This document shows, one piece after another, positions 10,961 through 23,254 of a DNA stretch of 64,000 nt. The notes under the pieces were generated by a model. That model saw only the letters and a list, made by a program, of their open reading frames with translations. It ran no database searches and was not told the DNA's origin. The DNA is from Cristatella mucedo (lineage: Eukaryota; Bryozoa; Phylactolaemata; Cristatellidae), in NCBI GenBank assembly GCA_009760855.2, contig WPIO01000001.1, positions 16,811,501 through 16,875,500 of the forward strand, in the 5' to 3' direction. The first letter of the stretch is position 1, and the number at the start of each line of letters is the position of its first letter. Position numbers and translations under genes: made by a program.

Positions 10961-11261
10961 AGATCAGATTTCATCAGGTGGCACCGCAGGTAGGGATGCA
11001 TAGCTTCGGATCTACTTGCGCTTTCGATTACTTGACACAAATTACCTCCTTTTCGTCACAGAAATAATCTCAAAATTTCTCCCACTAAGTAAGCCATATC
11101 TATCTTCTTTGTGGTATGATTTTGTGTAAGCGCAGCCAAGCGACAGGCGCTGATCGGGCTTTGTGCCACCTACCGACCATGCTGTTGGACGCTGTCAGAG
11201 CTCCCAAGACGCCTTGGTATAGTGACTCTTAAAACAATACTGTCTTAATCAAAAATCTTTT

Positions 11262-11400
11262 TCTGTATAGCGATAGAAGAACCTTTGCGGCTATCGCCAA
11301 CACTTGCAGCGGCAACACAGGATCTCCCACAGCAGAATTTGAACCCACGACCTCACTACTCAGGATGTGAAAAGCAACGGCCTTATCTAATTAACAGATT
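11262..11400 (-). mobile_element. SINE-1 copy
   Basis: On the minus strand it shows the tRNA-like B-box region (GGGTTCAAATTC) and the body ending in TTGCCGCTGCAAGTG, GGCGATAGCCGCAAAGG and TTCTATCGCT. Diverged from the 12.3-kb copy. Confidence 0.7.
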
Positions 11401-12249
11401 CTGCTGGCACAGCGGTCTATTGCTTGCGATTTTTTAGAGGCTTACAATCCAAAGCTCTATGTTGCGCTGTCGTATATCCCACATCCATAAGGTCCACTTT
11501 CGTGCCATAGATAGAAAATTGCTGCTAGATGTTCCGCAATCATTTGCTTTTAAGACCCATAACAAATATTGAAATATGCACTGGTTCATTCGTATATACC
11601 TCGGTGCAACCACAAGAAAATTAACAAAGTTCTAACCAACCACTTGCTTGAACGTGTTACACGAAAGTTGTTTCTCATGCACTGAGAGTCAACTAAGAAA
11701 TTCTTTCTGACAATGTCTCGACTTGTAATGGCTTCGTACGGCCTGAATTAAGGAATAGCAAAAGGGAAGTCTTGCTTCATAATAAAAGATGAACGACAAA
11801 TATGCTTTGAGTTTTTTTTCATTATACATCCTCGGATTTAAATTTGCAATTACTTGCAGTCAGCAATTAATAATTGACCTTTGCAGGTCAGAGTCCATGA
11901 CCTGGGTCGTGAAGAGCACGCACCTTACCTCCGGGACACGGTGAAACGCTTGCAGTGTCCAGCAAAACCAGCGGGTTTCTGAATGATCAATCTATTAGAT
12001 CGTGGCAAAAAAAAAGCTGCGGAGACTTCGACGAACGTGGTAGCGCTTCGCACTGGTACGTCTCTGTGCGTGCTAGATAAGCAGCGGCCTGAATGGAAAA
12101 GACGCTTACACAAAAAGGTACTGGTCCTTTCTGTTATTTTAAATTCAATAAAAATGGAGGAGTAACAGAAGGCTTAAGCCTCATCGCCTCAGCAGTACAG
12201 CTGAGACCGTAGGAGCAGAACAATTAGAAGCCATTAGTGCACTGGCATG
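11401..12249. other. Intergenic, nothing recognised
   Basis: No recognisable coding domain or repeat family. Two opposite 60-codon frames near 11,925-12,165 are treated as chance. Confidence 0.4.
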
Positions 12250-12432
12250 GCTAGAGGTGAGCCGTGATGGCACACTAGGTAGGGCGGTTGCTTTCACGAC
12301 CTTTGTCAAAAGGTCGTGGGTTCGATTCCTGTGGCGGGCGATTCTTTATCGCCACTGCAAGCGGTGGTGATAGCCGTAAAGGCTCTACTGTCGCTATACA
12401 AAAAGAGGCTGTTAAATCAGCTAGGATTTATT
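12250..12432 (+). mobile_element. SINE-1, best-preserved copy
   Basis: The head TGAGCCGTGATGGCACACTA has an A-box-like segment. GGTCGTGGGTTCGATTCCTG holds a good B box (GGTTCGATTCC). The body follows (GCCACTGCAAGCGGTGGTGA, then TAGCCGTAAAGGCTC), ending CAGCTAGGATTT. The head does not fold into a full tRNA acceptor stem, so this is a SINE and not a tRNA gene. Confidence 0.85.
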
Positions 12433-13439
12433 TATTTATTAGAGGCCTAGCATGAACTATCGGTGATGGAAAAGGCGGCACTGTATATCAATGTTTTAGC
12501 CGGATACTAAATTCTTGGACTGTTCAGCTGAATCGCACAGTACCATGCACTGTTGGGAGCAAAGTTTGCTTCTGACGTTGTCATTTCAGAGGAGTTCGCC
12601 TAAAGATGAATAGATGAATCTTGAAGTATAGAATGCCTACGACCGGCAGAGCAGATCAATCCAAACCAAAATCTTATTATCGCAATAGAACTTCCACAGT
12701 ATTCTCTCACGAGGCAAATACACTGGAAGCGGCCTGTGATTGGCCCATTATACGCCATCTTAAGCATACGGTAAAAAGCAAAGGCTTGTTGAATGCACAC
12801 TTTTTTACCCTTAGGAAACCTTGCTTCTACCAGCGTTCCAGTCACTCTGTTGTTAACTGCAGATATTCCAATCGCTGTGGGGCATGCACTGTAAGAGAAT
12901 GCACATTGCTGCGGAACACGGTAATATCTTTGTTGATAACTACTTGATATGTCACTCACGTCGAGCTCTTCTCAATTTTTTTGTTTTAGACATTTATAGC
13001 ATAGCTGCAGTATACTACCATTATTTGTTTCCCTTGATTGGTGCAATAATAAATGTTTAATTTTTGTGAACACCAATAATACGGAGAGATTTTATAAAGA
13101 GCACCTTTCAATTTATTACAAATTTGACGAAAATGTGTTGCGACCAAAAGTCTGACTAGTCATTTTCGAAAGTGGCTCTGGATCAGAAAAATGATATAAA
13201 ATATTTCGTTCGCTGGTAGAAGAAGTGGGGATTGGGAAGCGAGGATGGCGTGCCGCTGATTAATTGGTGGACCTGAAATAGACTATCTAGCTGAGGATTT
13301 TGAGAAATGACTGCATCAAAAACATCCTGATGTCAGGATGCAAGCATAAATCATGTAAAAAACAAGAATTTCAGGGAATAATAAAAACAATCAAAAATAA
13401 GACGCGTTTGCCGGTCTGAGAAGCACTGCGACAGGTCCT
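12433..13439. other. Intergenic, nothing recognised
   Basis: Overlapping opposite-strand frames at 12,600-12,959 have no family signature that I know. No repeat tail is seen. Confidence 0.4.
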
Positions 13440-14580
13440 ACCGTATTAAATCCTAAATTCAGGAGCCACCCGTTTACCGTTGGCTAACGAGAGGCCGTAC
13501 TTGACCCTGCTGTGACCTACCGCTGCCATTGACTTCGAGCTGCTGCAAACGTGATCTATTCTCACAAAACTAAAATACGGAAGTCGGGAGTGAGTTTCAG
13601 GCTTTGGGAGCGTACAAACTAAAGGCACGGTCTCCAAAGGATTTTAGGTTTGTACGAGATATAGGTAAACAGCTAAATTCCGAAAATCCAATGGTACGAT
13701 GCTTAGCCTGGTGGTGCAGTAAATCTGATAGGTAGGCTGGAGCCAAATAATGAAGGAACCTAAAAGTGAGTGACAAAACCTTTAAAAGTCGTTGCGTTGC
13801 TTGACTGGGAGTCAGTACAGGTCGGCAAAAAGTGGTGTGATGTGGCAACTGCCACGCTCACGACAGACAAGCCTAGCTGCAAATTTTTATACCAGGTGTA
13901 AGCACCTGATTGCACAGGCTGGTAGACCAGCAAGCAGTGAGTTACGGAAGTCAAGACGGGATGTCATAAATGCATGGACCAACTTAGATGAGGTATCCCT
14001 GCCTAAACAAGCTCGTATTTTAGAAATGTTGCGTAGCTGAAAGTAGGCAGACTTGACTGTGGAGCAGATGTGGTCGTCTAACGAAAGGTCATTTCTGAAA
14101 ATGACATCTTGATTTCGTGCAGATTCAACAAGACGTGCTGGCAGAACCGATATTGAGCGCTAGCCTTTCAATTTCTGAATCACACATGTTTGTTCCATTA
14201 CTAGTAAGTTAGTTTTATCGTCAATAAATTTAAGAAAATTGGAGGCCATCCATGTGCGGATGTCATCAATGCATGCAGCACGGGAGTTGAGAGAGTTTGA
14301 GGTGCTCGAAGGCTGGGGGGATCAAAGCAAAGGTACAACTGAGTGTCATCCGCATAGAAGTGAAAGCCTAGATTGTGCTTGGCAATCACATCATCAAGAG
14401 GGAGAGTATAAACCGTGAAAATAACCAGACCTAGCACGGGCCCTGAGGTACCCCTATTTCAGAGGTACCTCGGATGATCTTTGTCCAGTCACATCAATAC
14501 TTTGGAGTCTCCCACTGAGATAGGACCTTAACCGTTGCAATGCAGAGCCAGTAAAGCCCATGCGAGAAGATACACACTGC
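13440..14580 (-). mobile_element. LINE-A copy: RT palm to C-terminus, broken
   Basis: On the minus strand, from about 14,575 down: RLRSYLSGR-like segment, a GVPQGPVLGL segment, then [14 protein letters not shown] (14,437-14,201 frame) with the YADD box intact. After frame breaks comes the post-RT region, with LAPAYLSDLLHHQAKHRT and [16 protein letters not shown] (13,848-13,597). Several stops and frameshifts. The 5' half with endonuclease is absent. Confidence 0.85.
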
Positions 14581-14715
14581 ATATAGACATATACGTATCT
14601 ATATTCATGTAAATATATAAATATGTCCATGTATTTACATATATATTTCTATACTCATGCGGTTGAAAGTTAATTATGTCCTCCCAGAGCTCAGCGTCTG
14701 GCAGTGCTCCAGTTA

Positions 14716-15576
14716 CAGTGGTCTTTAACTTACGAGTTTAATTCGTTCCGCAAAACAGCTCGTAACTCTAATTACTCGTATGTCAAATCAATTTTCTCTA
14801 TTGAAATTTATAGAAATGACATTAATTCGTATCGGACCCAAAAACAGCGAAATCTTTCACACGTTTTTAAATTAAAAATATTATGTGTAAACACACAATG
14901 CAGTAGAATGTACTTCAATAAACTGGTTTTATTAAATGTAATGTAAAGCATTTATCTTGGAGATAGGACGACTTAAAGATGCTGACGGAGTTGGAGGAGA
15001 AAGGCTGAAATGAATAAAGGAGCTGCCTCTCCGTCAACCACGTAATCAGCAGTTTATCCATATTTTCATGGATTGATATCTTGAGCAATTATTTTAACGC
15101 CCTTGACGCGCGTTATAGCCTTTATCGCCCCCTCTTCTTCTGTACGGTGCAGACCGTAGAAGTGCTGCTTTGCTAGGTCAGCTACACGCACACCTTGGTC
15201 ATGTGCTTTGATAATTTCTTTCTTCAATTATTTCAATGCATATCAATGCTCTCAGCACTGCCCTTCACTCACTTTCTTAGGATCCATGGGTGGAAAAACG
15301 AGTTTTCAAAATAAATGCAAGCAAAAATGCGAGCAAAAAACTGATTCCTCCACTGCGAGCTAACCATTTAAAGTGAACGAGTGAGACACGATTTGATAGG
15401 CGGATGTTCAGGCGTTCATTGCGGCGTTCGCTGCGCCAACTAGCGGCGCGGTATCTGAAGCTGAAGGCTTGTAACCCGAGTTTTAGCTCTCAACTCACAG
15501 CAAAAACTCGGCCGAGAGACAGCTTGTATCTCGAAAAACTCGTTTTTTGATACACTCATAAGCCAATGTAACACTG
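14716..15576. mobile_element. Non-autonomous Tc1/mariner-type DNA transposon (861 bp)
   Basis: The element begins CAGTGGTCTTTAACTTACGA and ends ...AACACTG, with TA directly outside each end (14,714-14,715 and 15,577-15,578). CAGTG/CACTG termini and a TA target are typical of the Tc1/mariner superfamily. Behind both ends lie subterminal 'ACTCG'-rich stretches (CTCGTAACTC near 14,760; TATCTCGAAAAACTCG near 15,530). No transposase frame remains. Confidence 0.75.
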
Positions 15577-17028
15577 TACTTGCCTACGTATGCATCTTTG
15601 CTACTTCAGGACCGGTCCTCGACGAGATAGTGGTCGGCAGATTAAAACCAGCAACCATTTCTATGTAAACACGGCCGGGATTTGTCTATTCACATACAAT
15701 CACGACCGGTTGAAGCATACAAATTGCTTGTAGGATTTTACAGCGGAACGTCTTGCAGACGTCACGATTCAGGCTGGCGACGCTGGGAACAAGCATTTCG
15801 ACTATCACTTGACCTTTCTGACCCATGCGAAACTGGTAGTAGGCTTTGGCAGCCCTTGTGGACTTACCTGCCGGCAGCCTCAAACGATTTTTATGGAAAT
15901 GATCATATACAAGTGTATTCGTGGAAGCTAGAAGCTCTGCAAGCATATGTTATCAGGTCTCAAGTGTACGCTCTCATGCAAAGCAAGCTCACTCTCGTCA
16001 AAGAAGCAACTACTTTAAGTCTTACTGCTAAGCCATCCTTGCTTTTTATAAGAAGCTTTCCAATCTTTGCTAATCTAGTCTAATCTTCTAATATTTATAA
16101 GCTTTCTAATCTTGCTATTTATAAGAAAATTTTAATTGGATACATTTTCTCAGCCTAAGAGCGGCTGTTGACTTTTTGTGTGACTCGCCTGAGCTGTCCT
16201 CGCTGACGCTCCTTTTCCCAGACCGTGCACCGCAGAGGTCAGCTGTCACACTCTTTGCCCGAATGCGACAGCCTTCAGCTAGCAGCAAGCACCGGCAGGC
16301 AGACTACTGCCCGCGGTCGCGTGACCGAAATCGTTGCTAGCTCCTGGCAACACTCTCTGCCTGCCCACCGGCATGTTAAAACAGCTAATGCAGCGTCGTT
16401 TGTTCATACAGCCGTGTAAGTCTGCTATAGGCACAGTGCTCACGCAGTCAAGCATATGTTGCCCCGCCAATCAGGAGTGGACCCGAGCTGTTAATCCCAC
16501 TTTTGAAAGGTGTCCATTTGCAAGAGCGACCCGCGCCGCTAAATATGCGGCGCCTGGTGAAATTTGGTGTTCCGCATTATCGATGATGTCTGTCATCTGT
16601 CAATGATACGTGCACCACGCCTACGATCGATTGATCTATTTTCAATTGTAGTCGCAACACCTGTGTACACGTGTGCAAGTGGCAAGTGGGAGTGCGTGTG
16701 CACACAGAAACGTTTGAGGGCAAGCTCCTATATTTGCGTGCACGCTAGTACGCATGCACGTACGGTAATCCCACAAGTACTTTAGCTGAAAGTCCTATAT
16801 ATTGCAATGCTACTTATCAGTCGAATCTAGCTTCACAGTTAAGTCTAGCTTTGCTTATAATTTGTATGAGGTACAAAATACCCCTAGTGACATTTGACGA
16901 CAGCTTGCCCTGCTTTGGAGGTTCCAAATTGTAGCACCCTTTCCAGACTTTTGAATTCGGGGCTGCGTCTAAACCCTTGGCTCAGTCGTCTCTTCTTTTC
17001 CATCCGCTCGTCAAGCTTGTACGTGTCT
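15577..17028. other. Intergenic, nothing recognised
   Basis: Short open frames in several phases, none with a recognisable domain. No clear repeat hallmark. Confidence 0.4.
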
Positions 17029-17370
17029 TGTTGTGTGAGCCTGTTGCTTCTCGGCCACGGACTTTATGCCTTGGCTTCTAACCCTTGAGAAGGCCGTAGC
17101 AAGGCTAAGGATTTCGATGCCGCTAAAACATGTTGTGCCAGTGTGTCTGGGCGATAATGCGATGCACGGTTGGGGCGATCAGCCGGCCGACGTAAAGCAA
17201 GATTACCACAAGCTGCGAAACGAATTAATCATGATCTTCTCATCGTTGACGGAGGAGGCCGAGCTTGAGGCCGAGAGGTTTCGGCTGGAGCGGGAGCAGC
17301 TCGCCGGAGCCGAGACCGGAACAAAGCTGAGCAACGAGCCAGCTGCATCGCCGGTCAACCCCACTGTCAA

Positions 17371-18165
17371 ATGCCCTCGAGATTCAGACAGGCGAGCGGA
17401 ACTCATTCGGCTGCCGCAGCTATCCGACGGCAATACCGGCGGAGGAAGCGGGTATGGGACCGCTTCCAACACACAGTAGCCACAGCAGCCGAAGAGCGCC
17501 AGAACAACGTAAGTGTGCAGCGGCAGCAGCCGGAGTACAAGGAGGTGCAGCATGCGACGGCTTCTGGCGGCGAGGCGGTAGTGGGCAGCGGCGAGGCGAT
17601 AGTTGCGAGCGACGTCTCGGCGGCGAAGCGTAGCTGTGAGAGCGTCGTAGCTGCTGAGAGCATCTCTGCGGCAAAGAGTGCCCGAGAGTTCGACGTCTTA
17701 GCCGCAGAGCTCAGTGACGAGAGCTTCTTCTTAGTGGAGAGCATCCGCACCAGCATCTCGACCCAGAGCGCAGAGGAGCACCGCGAGCTTGCGGTCAGCC
17801 GCGACTCGGCAGTAGCCTGCGACCAGGCCGAGGCAGCCCATGAGAGTGACGTCTTGGCTGCGAGGCGCAACAGCAAGAGCGTCGCGGCAGCAGCGAAATG
17901 CATCCGTGAGATCGAGGTCTTGGCCGCCAAGCGCAGTAGCGCGAGCCTTGTAGAGGCGGAGTGCATCCCAGCGGCCGCGGAGAGCAGCGCCGAGAGTGGC
18001 TCGGTGGTGACGAGCACCCGCACGAGCGTGTCTTCCCAGAGCGCAGAGGAGCGCCTCGAGATAGCAGTCAACAGCGAGGCGATAATAGCCTGCGACGAGG
18101 TGCAGGTTGCCCGTGAGCGAAACAGCGAGACGAGAGCTTCGCTGCGGCGAAAAACAACAGCGTGA
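17371..18165 (+). CDS. 264-codon Ser/Ala/Glu-rich frame with 91-codon repeat
   Basis: I do not recognise this frame. It has an internal duplication: SIRTSISTQSAEEH (from 17,740) and STRTSVSSQSAEER (from 18,013) are 273 bases apart, and similar text follows each (AV...ACD). Composition is Ser/Ala/Glu-rich with many repeats of an 'AAK-S-ES' type, compatible with a coiled or low-complexity protein. It follows a 137-codon frame (17,066-17,479) with a charged helical segment (EEAELEAERFRLEREQ). It lies inside the possible LTR remnant, so a gag-related relic is one reading. A satellite that happens to be open is another. Confidence 0.3.
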   Translation: MPSRFRQASGTHSAAAAIRRQYRRRKRVWDRFQHTVATAAEERQNNVSVQRQQPEYKEVQHATASGGEAVVGSGEAIVASDVSAAKRSCESVVAAESISAAKSAREFDVLAAELSDESFFLVESIRTSISTQSAEEHRELAVSRDSAVACDQAEAAHESDVLAARRNSKSVAAAAKCIREIEVLAAKRSSASLVEAECIPAAAESSAESGSVVTSTRTSVSSQSAEERLEIAVNSEAIIACDEVQVARERNSETRASLRRKTTA

Positions 18166-18628
18166 GCGTTTCGGCGGCGAAGAGCACCTGCGAGAGCGTC
18201 TCGGTGCTGAGCGCAGAGCAGCACAATCGCGAGATCGACTTGGCGGAGTGGAGCTTCGAGAACGTGTGAGGCCATCGTGAGCCGCAGTGGTTTTCGAAGT
18301 TCGAGGTCGGCCGGCGATGAGCGCATGCGACCGGCCATCATCGGGGCTCGCACGGAGGTGACCTACGGGAACAAGGGGCAGAGCTGACTTGAGCCTCCTG
18401 CGAGTGGCTGTCACGCAGCCTGCACGAGTTTCGGGCCGCGAGCGCCCCGCCCCTCAGCCTGTCAGGCTGGCGGACTATGTGGCTATTTTTTTGACATTCT
18501 ACGGGGGAAGGGATGTTGTGTGCGCCTGTTGCTTCTCGGCCACTAATGTATGCCCCACCTGCAGTAGGTGGTTGAGCAATTGACTCAGTGCAGCCTTTGA
18601 TGTAAGCAAGTGGCCCACCACAGTGGTC

Positions 18629-18658
18629 CACCACAGATGCACTCCCTCATCTGTGGTG
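18629..18658. repeat. Hairpin, 11-bp perfect stem
   Basis: CACCACAGATG (18,629-18,639) is complementary to CATCTGTGGTG (18,648-18,658) with an 8-base loop. It lies inside the putative 3' LTR. Confidence 0.85.
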
Positions 18659-18805
18659 AGTCAGCCCCCTCTAGCTCGTATATGTACCTGCCGGGGGAAA
18701 TATAGACGATAGTCTCGCTCACCGCTCACATTCGCTCGCTCGTGTCTTGGTGTCCCCGCGAGACTCCACTAGCGCTTCTGCAGCCGGAGACACAGTAACG
18801 TAACA

Positions 18806-21800
18806 GTCTACTGCCACGACTGTCTCATGCACGTCTACGGATCTTCTCCCTTCCCGTCGATCCTCTTTCTTCCTCCTTCCATCACACTCTCTCCTTCTCC
18901 TTTCCTTTTCCTCTCTGTCTGCCACCCTCACTCAGGCATTTCACCCGATCGTGCACCGCCAAATTCACAGCGTGCTACCGACAAAACTAGAGCCCACGGC
19001 TGGCGGCCGTCGAGGGCGTGACGCCGCAAGTCTGATTGATTGGCTAGAGACCGAGTTCCTTTCGGTTGCTGGATTTCAAGCCGTGCAATTTCCTTTGTGA
19101 GATAGCGCATTTCGAGATGCAAACACGATCAATCCATTCAACCGCTAATGCCGCGAGCTTAGTTGGAATACTTACCGCTCATACGGCCATTTGGGAAGTA
19201 CGTATCCAGAGTCAGGTGGGCAACGGATGCACTTAGTACCTTGGTCTGAGGCTTAGTGTCTTTCTAGTCCAACAGACGACGGAGATGAGCTAAGCGCTTG
19301 TTTAACCGCGGTCGCTTAGAGCCGGCAGGTAGCGACCTACCTGCTCCGCCGCTGAGAGGCAACCAATACGGACTGCCTTGCCTCGATTGACTCGATCGGT
19401 CCAGGCAGGCAGGCAGCAGCAGTTTGTGCACACTCCACCCGCTAGGCTTTGCATACGCTTCCTGCGTGCCTGCTTAAGCATACGGTATTCACTTCGACGG
19501 AGCCCTTATCCCTCTGTCGTCCGAGAACTCAGATCTGGGCCCTAGATCTCAGCACCAGTGCTCTGGTCTGTCACGCGTAGCGTGCCGCGAACGGCACGAG
19601 CTAAAGCTCGCCACGAGTTTTCGGCAGTACTAGGTAGCCAATCCACAGCGTCCGTTCACAGCTCAGCAAAGCGAGCTCAGTCCATAGATACCCTATGCTG
19701 GTCATGAGTTATTACTCATATCTATGCTGCAGTCCGTGGTCGGAGTAGACAATTGAGGAAAGTTCAATGCACTCACTGCTCAGTAAGTTCGATCCTACGC
19801 TCCACTTTATTCGCTTTGAATTTAGGAATGACATTTGAGTAAGCTATGATGAGTAAAATGACGTAATGGGGAGGTGGAAAGATTCGACCGGCTGAGAGAA
19901 CTCCATTAAAGGTAAGCCGATTCAACAGCCTCAATTTATATAGCGGGAGAATAGCCTTACCGGCTTGACTGGCATCAATTTCTTACACGTTTCAGCTAGG
20001 GTCGTCTATTAGATAGTTTTTTTGTTGTAAACTTGAATTCAACCAGCCCGTGAGTTTGAAAATTGTGTAGTACTCAGCAGTGGACACAGTGATTTAAAAT
20101 GCCTCCTAATAGTTCTCTGGAAGGGGCACCCCGATTAGCATACACCACCATGGCACGTCGAATTACTCTAGCTTAACTTTCAAGTTCATTTCACTCTACA
20201 CTTTCTTGCTTCATTTTTACTTTTCCAAACTACTCCCCATTTAGGTAGGCTCGAATCCTCTGGAGATCATGCCTTCAGTTGCTATACACATCGAGCCTAC
20301 AAACTTCTAGAAATTTACATCACACGTCACCTAACTGGGTGGTATTTTAAGCTAGACTAAACTTGTCATAGCATATGCTTAGCCTTACGGAAATATTTCT
20401 TCGCGTGCTCATGCATACGGCAATGTACGCGTTATTACCACCGTTAGTCATTGGTTACGCTACCTCCCCAGTATTGTCGCTAAACAGCCAATATGCTTTC
20501 CTCTCAGCTTATGTTAAAAGTACCCAAACGGGATTTAATTCATTCAACGCGAATACAACAGCTTACCATTAGATCAACACTGTTATCTATTCTGCCTCAC
20601 GAATACAGGTATATAATGTATGCAGCGGTTCAAATCCAGGAAACCTGAAAATCAAGGGCACCGAAAACAGAATTTTCCAAACTAATTGGCAGGGACACCC
20701 GACCTAATCGCCACCGGCCAAACTGCTTTAGCATCGAAGAATTCGGATGCGCACGGTTTTAGCTCTCCAGTTCTCTTTGATGCAAAAGGTTATGCGTCTA
20801 ACGACTTTACGTAACGTGATAAATGTATCGCTCAGGCTTCCGCTGTGTGAAAACACTAATTGGTGGGTCGGCGTAATCTGCCTCCTCCTTCAGGAGTCGA
20901 TTTTCACCAGTTCGAATAATGACCGCATAGCCTTCCCGGTTCCTGCATTCTGTGCAGCGCGTCTGAACCGAGTAGACAAAATGACCCGCAGCCACATCAT
21001 GCAACGTAAGGGGGCACCATCAAATATTAAATTATAATTCCCACAATGAACGGATAATCTAGAGGCATTTGTTTCTTACGTAAACAAATTTATCCACCGA
21101 TAATCCTACTCCAAATAGGTTCAATCGCTAGCCACTGCCGTCCGGCGGCAGCACACCTTATCCTAAGCTCATTTGTGCCAGAGCTTGTCTTCTATTGTCA
21201 GCGATGTAACCCAATTGCAGCTTTAGTAACCCTACCACAGCCGGAGAAATTTTCCTTTGTTGATCCCGCGGCAGAGTGCAGATCCACGATACCCACGGCC
21301 CAGTGAATGGCTGTTACTAGCGGATCCGTTCAAGCCTGCTGTCACCGACGCCGGCCAAGGCGGGCTGCACCGGAGCTGTGGCAGTTCAAAGAAAATGTCC
21401 AAGAAACGCATTTATTGCACCGGCCTCGCTCCTACTCGAGCCAATCACAACTCCGTGAGCCCTGATTTGGCCGATTTGGCTCGTTTCACGTGCCCTGCTG
21501 GCTGGTTACAACTTATTTCGCCATCGACAGCTAGTTGGCTACTCTGCAGGCCGTCGTGCACGTGACCCAGTTCTGCAAGCTGTCAGCACGAAACTCAATT
21601 CTCCGTAAGAGATATACTGTAGTCCCGCCGGCACAGTGTTTGCTCTTGTACTTTCTGTGTTCTACTTATTCTCCCATTTTCTTACTTCTCGATCGGTTCT
21701 TTTTCCATTTGCAAATTTATGTTGCTGTCCTACCACCTAAACGCCCATAGTAAGCCATTCAAGCTTTGTACCCACGGAAACTTAATCATTACAACCAGTT

Positions 21801-21875
21801 GGTCATCGATGCGTCATTTCACTTCAAAGTTACCGAGATCGTACACTATAAAGCCGAGGCTTTCGCAGATGGCTG
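18806..21875. other. Intergenic, nothing firmly recognised
   Basis: No repeat tail or known domain found. One minus frame (21,004-20,807, ending at a stop) has a coding-like look (CTECRNREGYAVIIRTGENR) but no family that I can name and no clear splice partners. Confidence 0.35.
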
Positions 21876-21953
21876 CAATAATAATAATAATAATGCACTT
21901 GATAAAGCGCCCTCAGAGAACTCAATCTCTTTCTAGGCGCTTTACATTTGCTG
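21876..21953 (-). mobile_element. LINE-A tail fragment
   Basis: An AAT repeat, GCACTTGATAAAGCGCCCTC, then CTCAATCTCTTTCTAGGCGC and TTTACATTTGCTGCAAA: the LINE-A 3' end read on the minus strand. Confidence 0.9.
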
Positions 21954-22399
21954 CAAAGGGAAACGCAATTGAATGGTGAGCAATAGATTTTAAGGCACCT
22001 GTAAGAGAAATGGTCCTATAGTGAAGTGCCAAGGCATATGTAATGGTTACTAAAATTAACATTACTGTGCAGCACACATGTGTCCAGGTCCTTGCCATTC
22101 ACAATGACCACCAAGCTGTAATACTAACAATACAACGCATCCTCATCTTACGGGTCTAGCAGGTTCCAAATCCAGACTGCCACGTTTTTTCGAAACTTAC
22201 TATCTAGCACCACCAAACCACCACAGCTCAGGCTTGAGCTTTAAGTGTAAGCACTCGGTTTGGGTCCCTTTACTTGTAGACCCAAAGGTAGCATCTTCTC
22301 ACAGAACGCCCAAGCTGCTAGCCATGCCCACGTCAGAGAGCACAGATAAGTTAAGTAAAATGGAATTCAGATACCATTTGCAAAGCACCAAGTTATAAG

Positions 22400-22562
22400 C
22401 TGACCTTGTGCATGTCATCTCTATCCAGGCTATGTTTGATGTCATTGAGCATGCTACCACTAACCATTCGACCATGCTTCCTTAGCAGCAAATTTGTGCC
22501 TAGAAAGATATTGAGTTCTCTGAAGGCGCTAAAACAAATGTATTATTATTACTACTATTAAG
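22400..22562 (+). mobile_element. LINE-A 3' end fragment
   Basis: GAGCATGCTACCACTAACCA, then a diverged core (TGCCTAGAAAGATATTGAGT, TCTCTGAAGGCGCTA) and an ATT tail. Confidence 0.8.
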
Positions 22563-23097
22563 CTTATCCATACCGGCAAATAATGATCTTGGGTGTGGAT
22601 TGGGTAAGTGCTGCTAAATATGTCCTCACGCGTCTATAAACTTGAATGTTCGCTTCCTTTATCGGTACTACTGCCTCATTTGTGTAGGCCAAAATGAACT
22701 ACACAATTGATAAACAAGCACGTCGATCGGTGGAGTATTGGCCAAGCTATGGAATTTACAAGGCGAATAGGTGGACTTCAAGGAAGCGGGCTGAAAGTTC
22801 CATGCACCTTAACTAATTGCAAACATGTTCGTCGATGTGCCAAGGTTTAACAAGTTGAGACGAAAGTCGCATATAATGCAGAGATCTGCAAATTTGTTAT
22901 TTGTAGATACTTGGCTTCTGATTAACTTCCAGGTTCAACATGGTTCCAATAATCATTTTTAATGCTTTCCTTGTATGTGCAAACTATCAAAACTTTTGAC
23001 TCCAATTATAACAAAATCGTCTTTTGAAAGGCAGACTTAATAAAATATTGAATTTCGATCCATTTTCTAACATGTTGGCCTTAAAAGTGCACTTATC

Positions 23098-23240
23098 TTA
23101 CCAGTTTTGTGGGAATGCATTATACATTTTAAGATAACCTACACATAAAAAAATGACTATCGACACCAGAGAAATTCTAGGGCAACCGACAACCGGAAGT
23201 ATTCTCAAGCGTTGAGTGTCATTAGCCTGGGCTGCCCACT
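23098..23240. repeat. Left copy of a ~130-bp direct duplication
   Basis: Similar to 23,525-23,650. Shared blocks include CAGTTTTGTGGGAATGCATT versus CAGTCTTGTGGGGATACATT, and ATTCTCAAGCGTTG followed by GCCTGGGCTG. The two copies flank a LINE-A 3' end. Confidence 0.75.
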
Positions 23241-23254
23241 AGAAGAACTTGAGA

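Larger units (their letters stand above)
17029..18805 (+). mobile_element. Possible LTR-retrotransposon remnant
   Basis: A block TGTTGTGTGAGCCTGTTGCT continuing CTCGGCCAC (17,029-17,058) recurs at 18,514-18,543 with one change. The second copy is preceded by the purine tract ACGGGGGAAGGGA, as expected for a 3' LTR. Just upstream, the plus frame reads SGRERPAPQPVRLADYVA, resembling the extreme C-terminus of Gypsy-type Pol proteins. If real, the 3' LTR would span about 18,514-18,805. The 5' LTR is reduced to ~40 bases. No protease, RT or integrase is seen. Confidence 0.35.

Noticed and set aside
12250-12330. Possible tRNA gene
   Set aside because: A and B boxes are present but no paired acceptor stem. 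The same head recurs with a common non-tRNA body, so it is a SINE.
17403-18353. 316-codon minus-strand frame
   Set aside because: It is the shadow of the GC-rich repetitive plus-strand region. Leu/Ser/Arg-rich composition without any domain.
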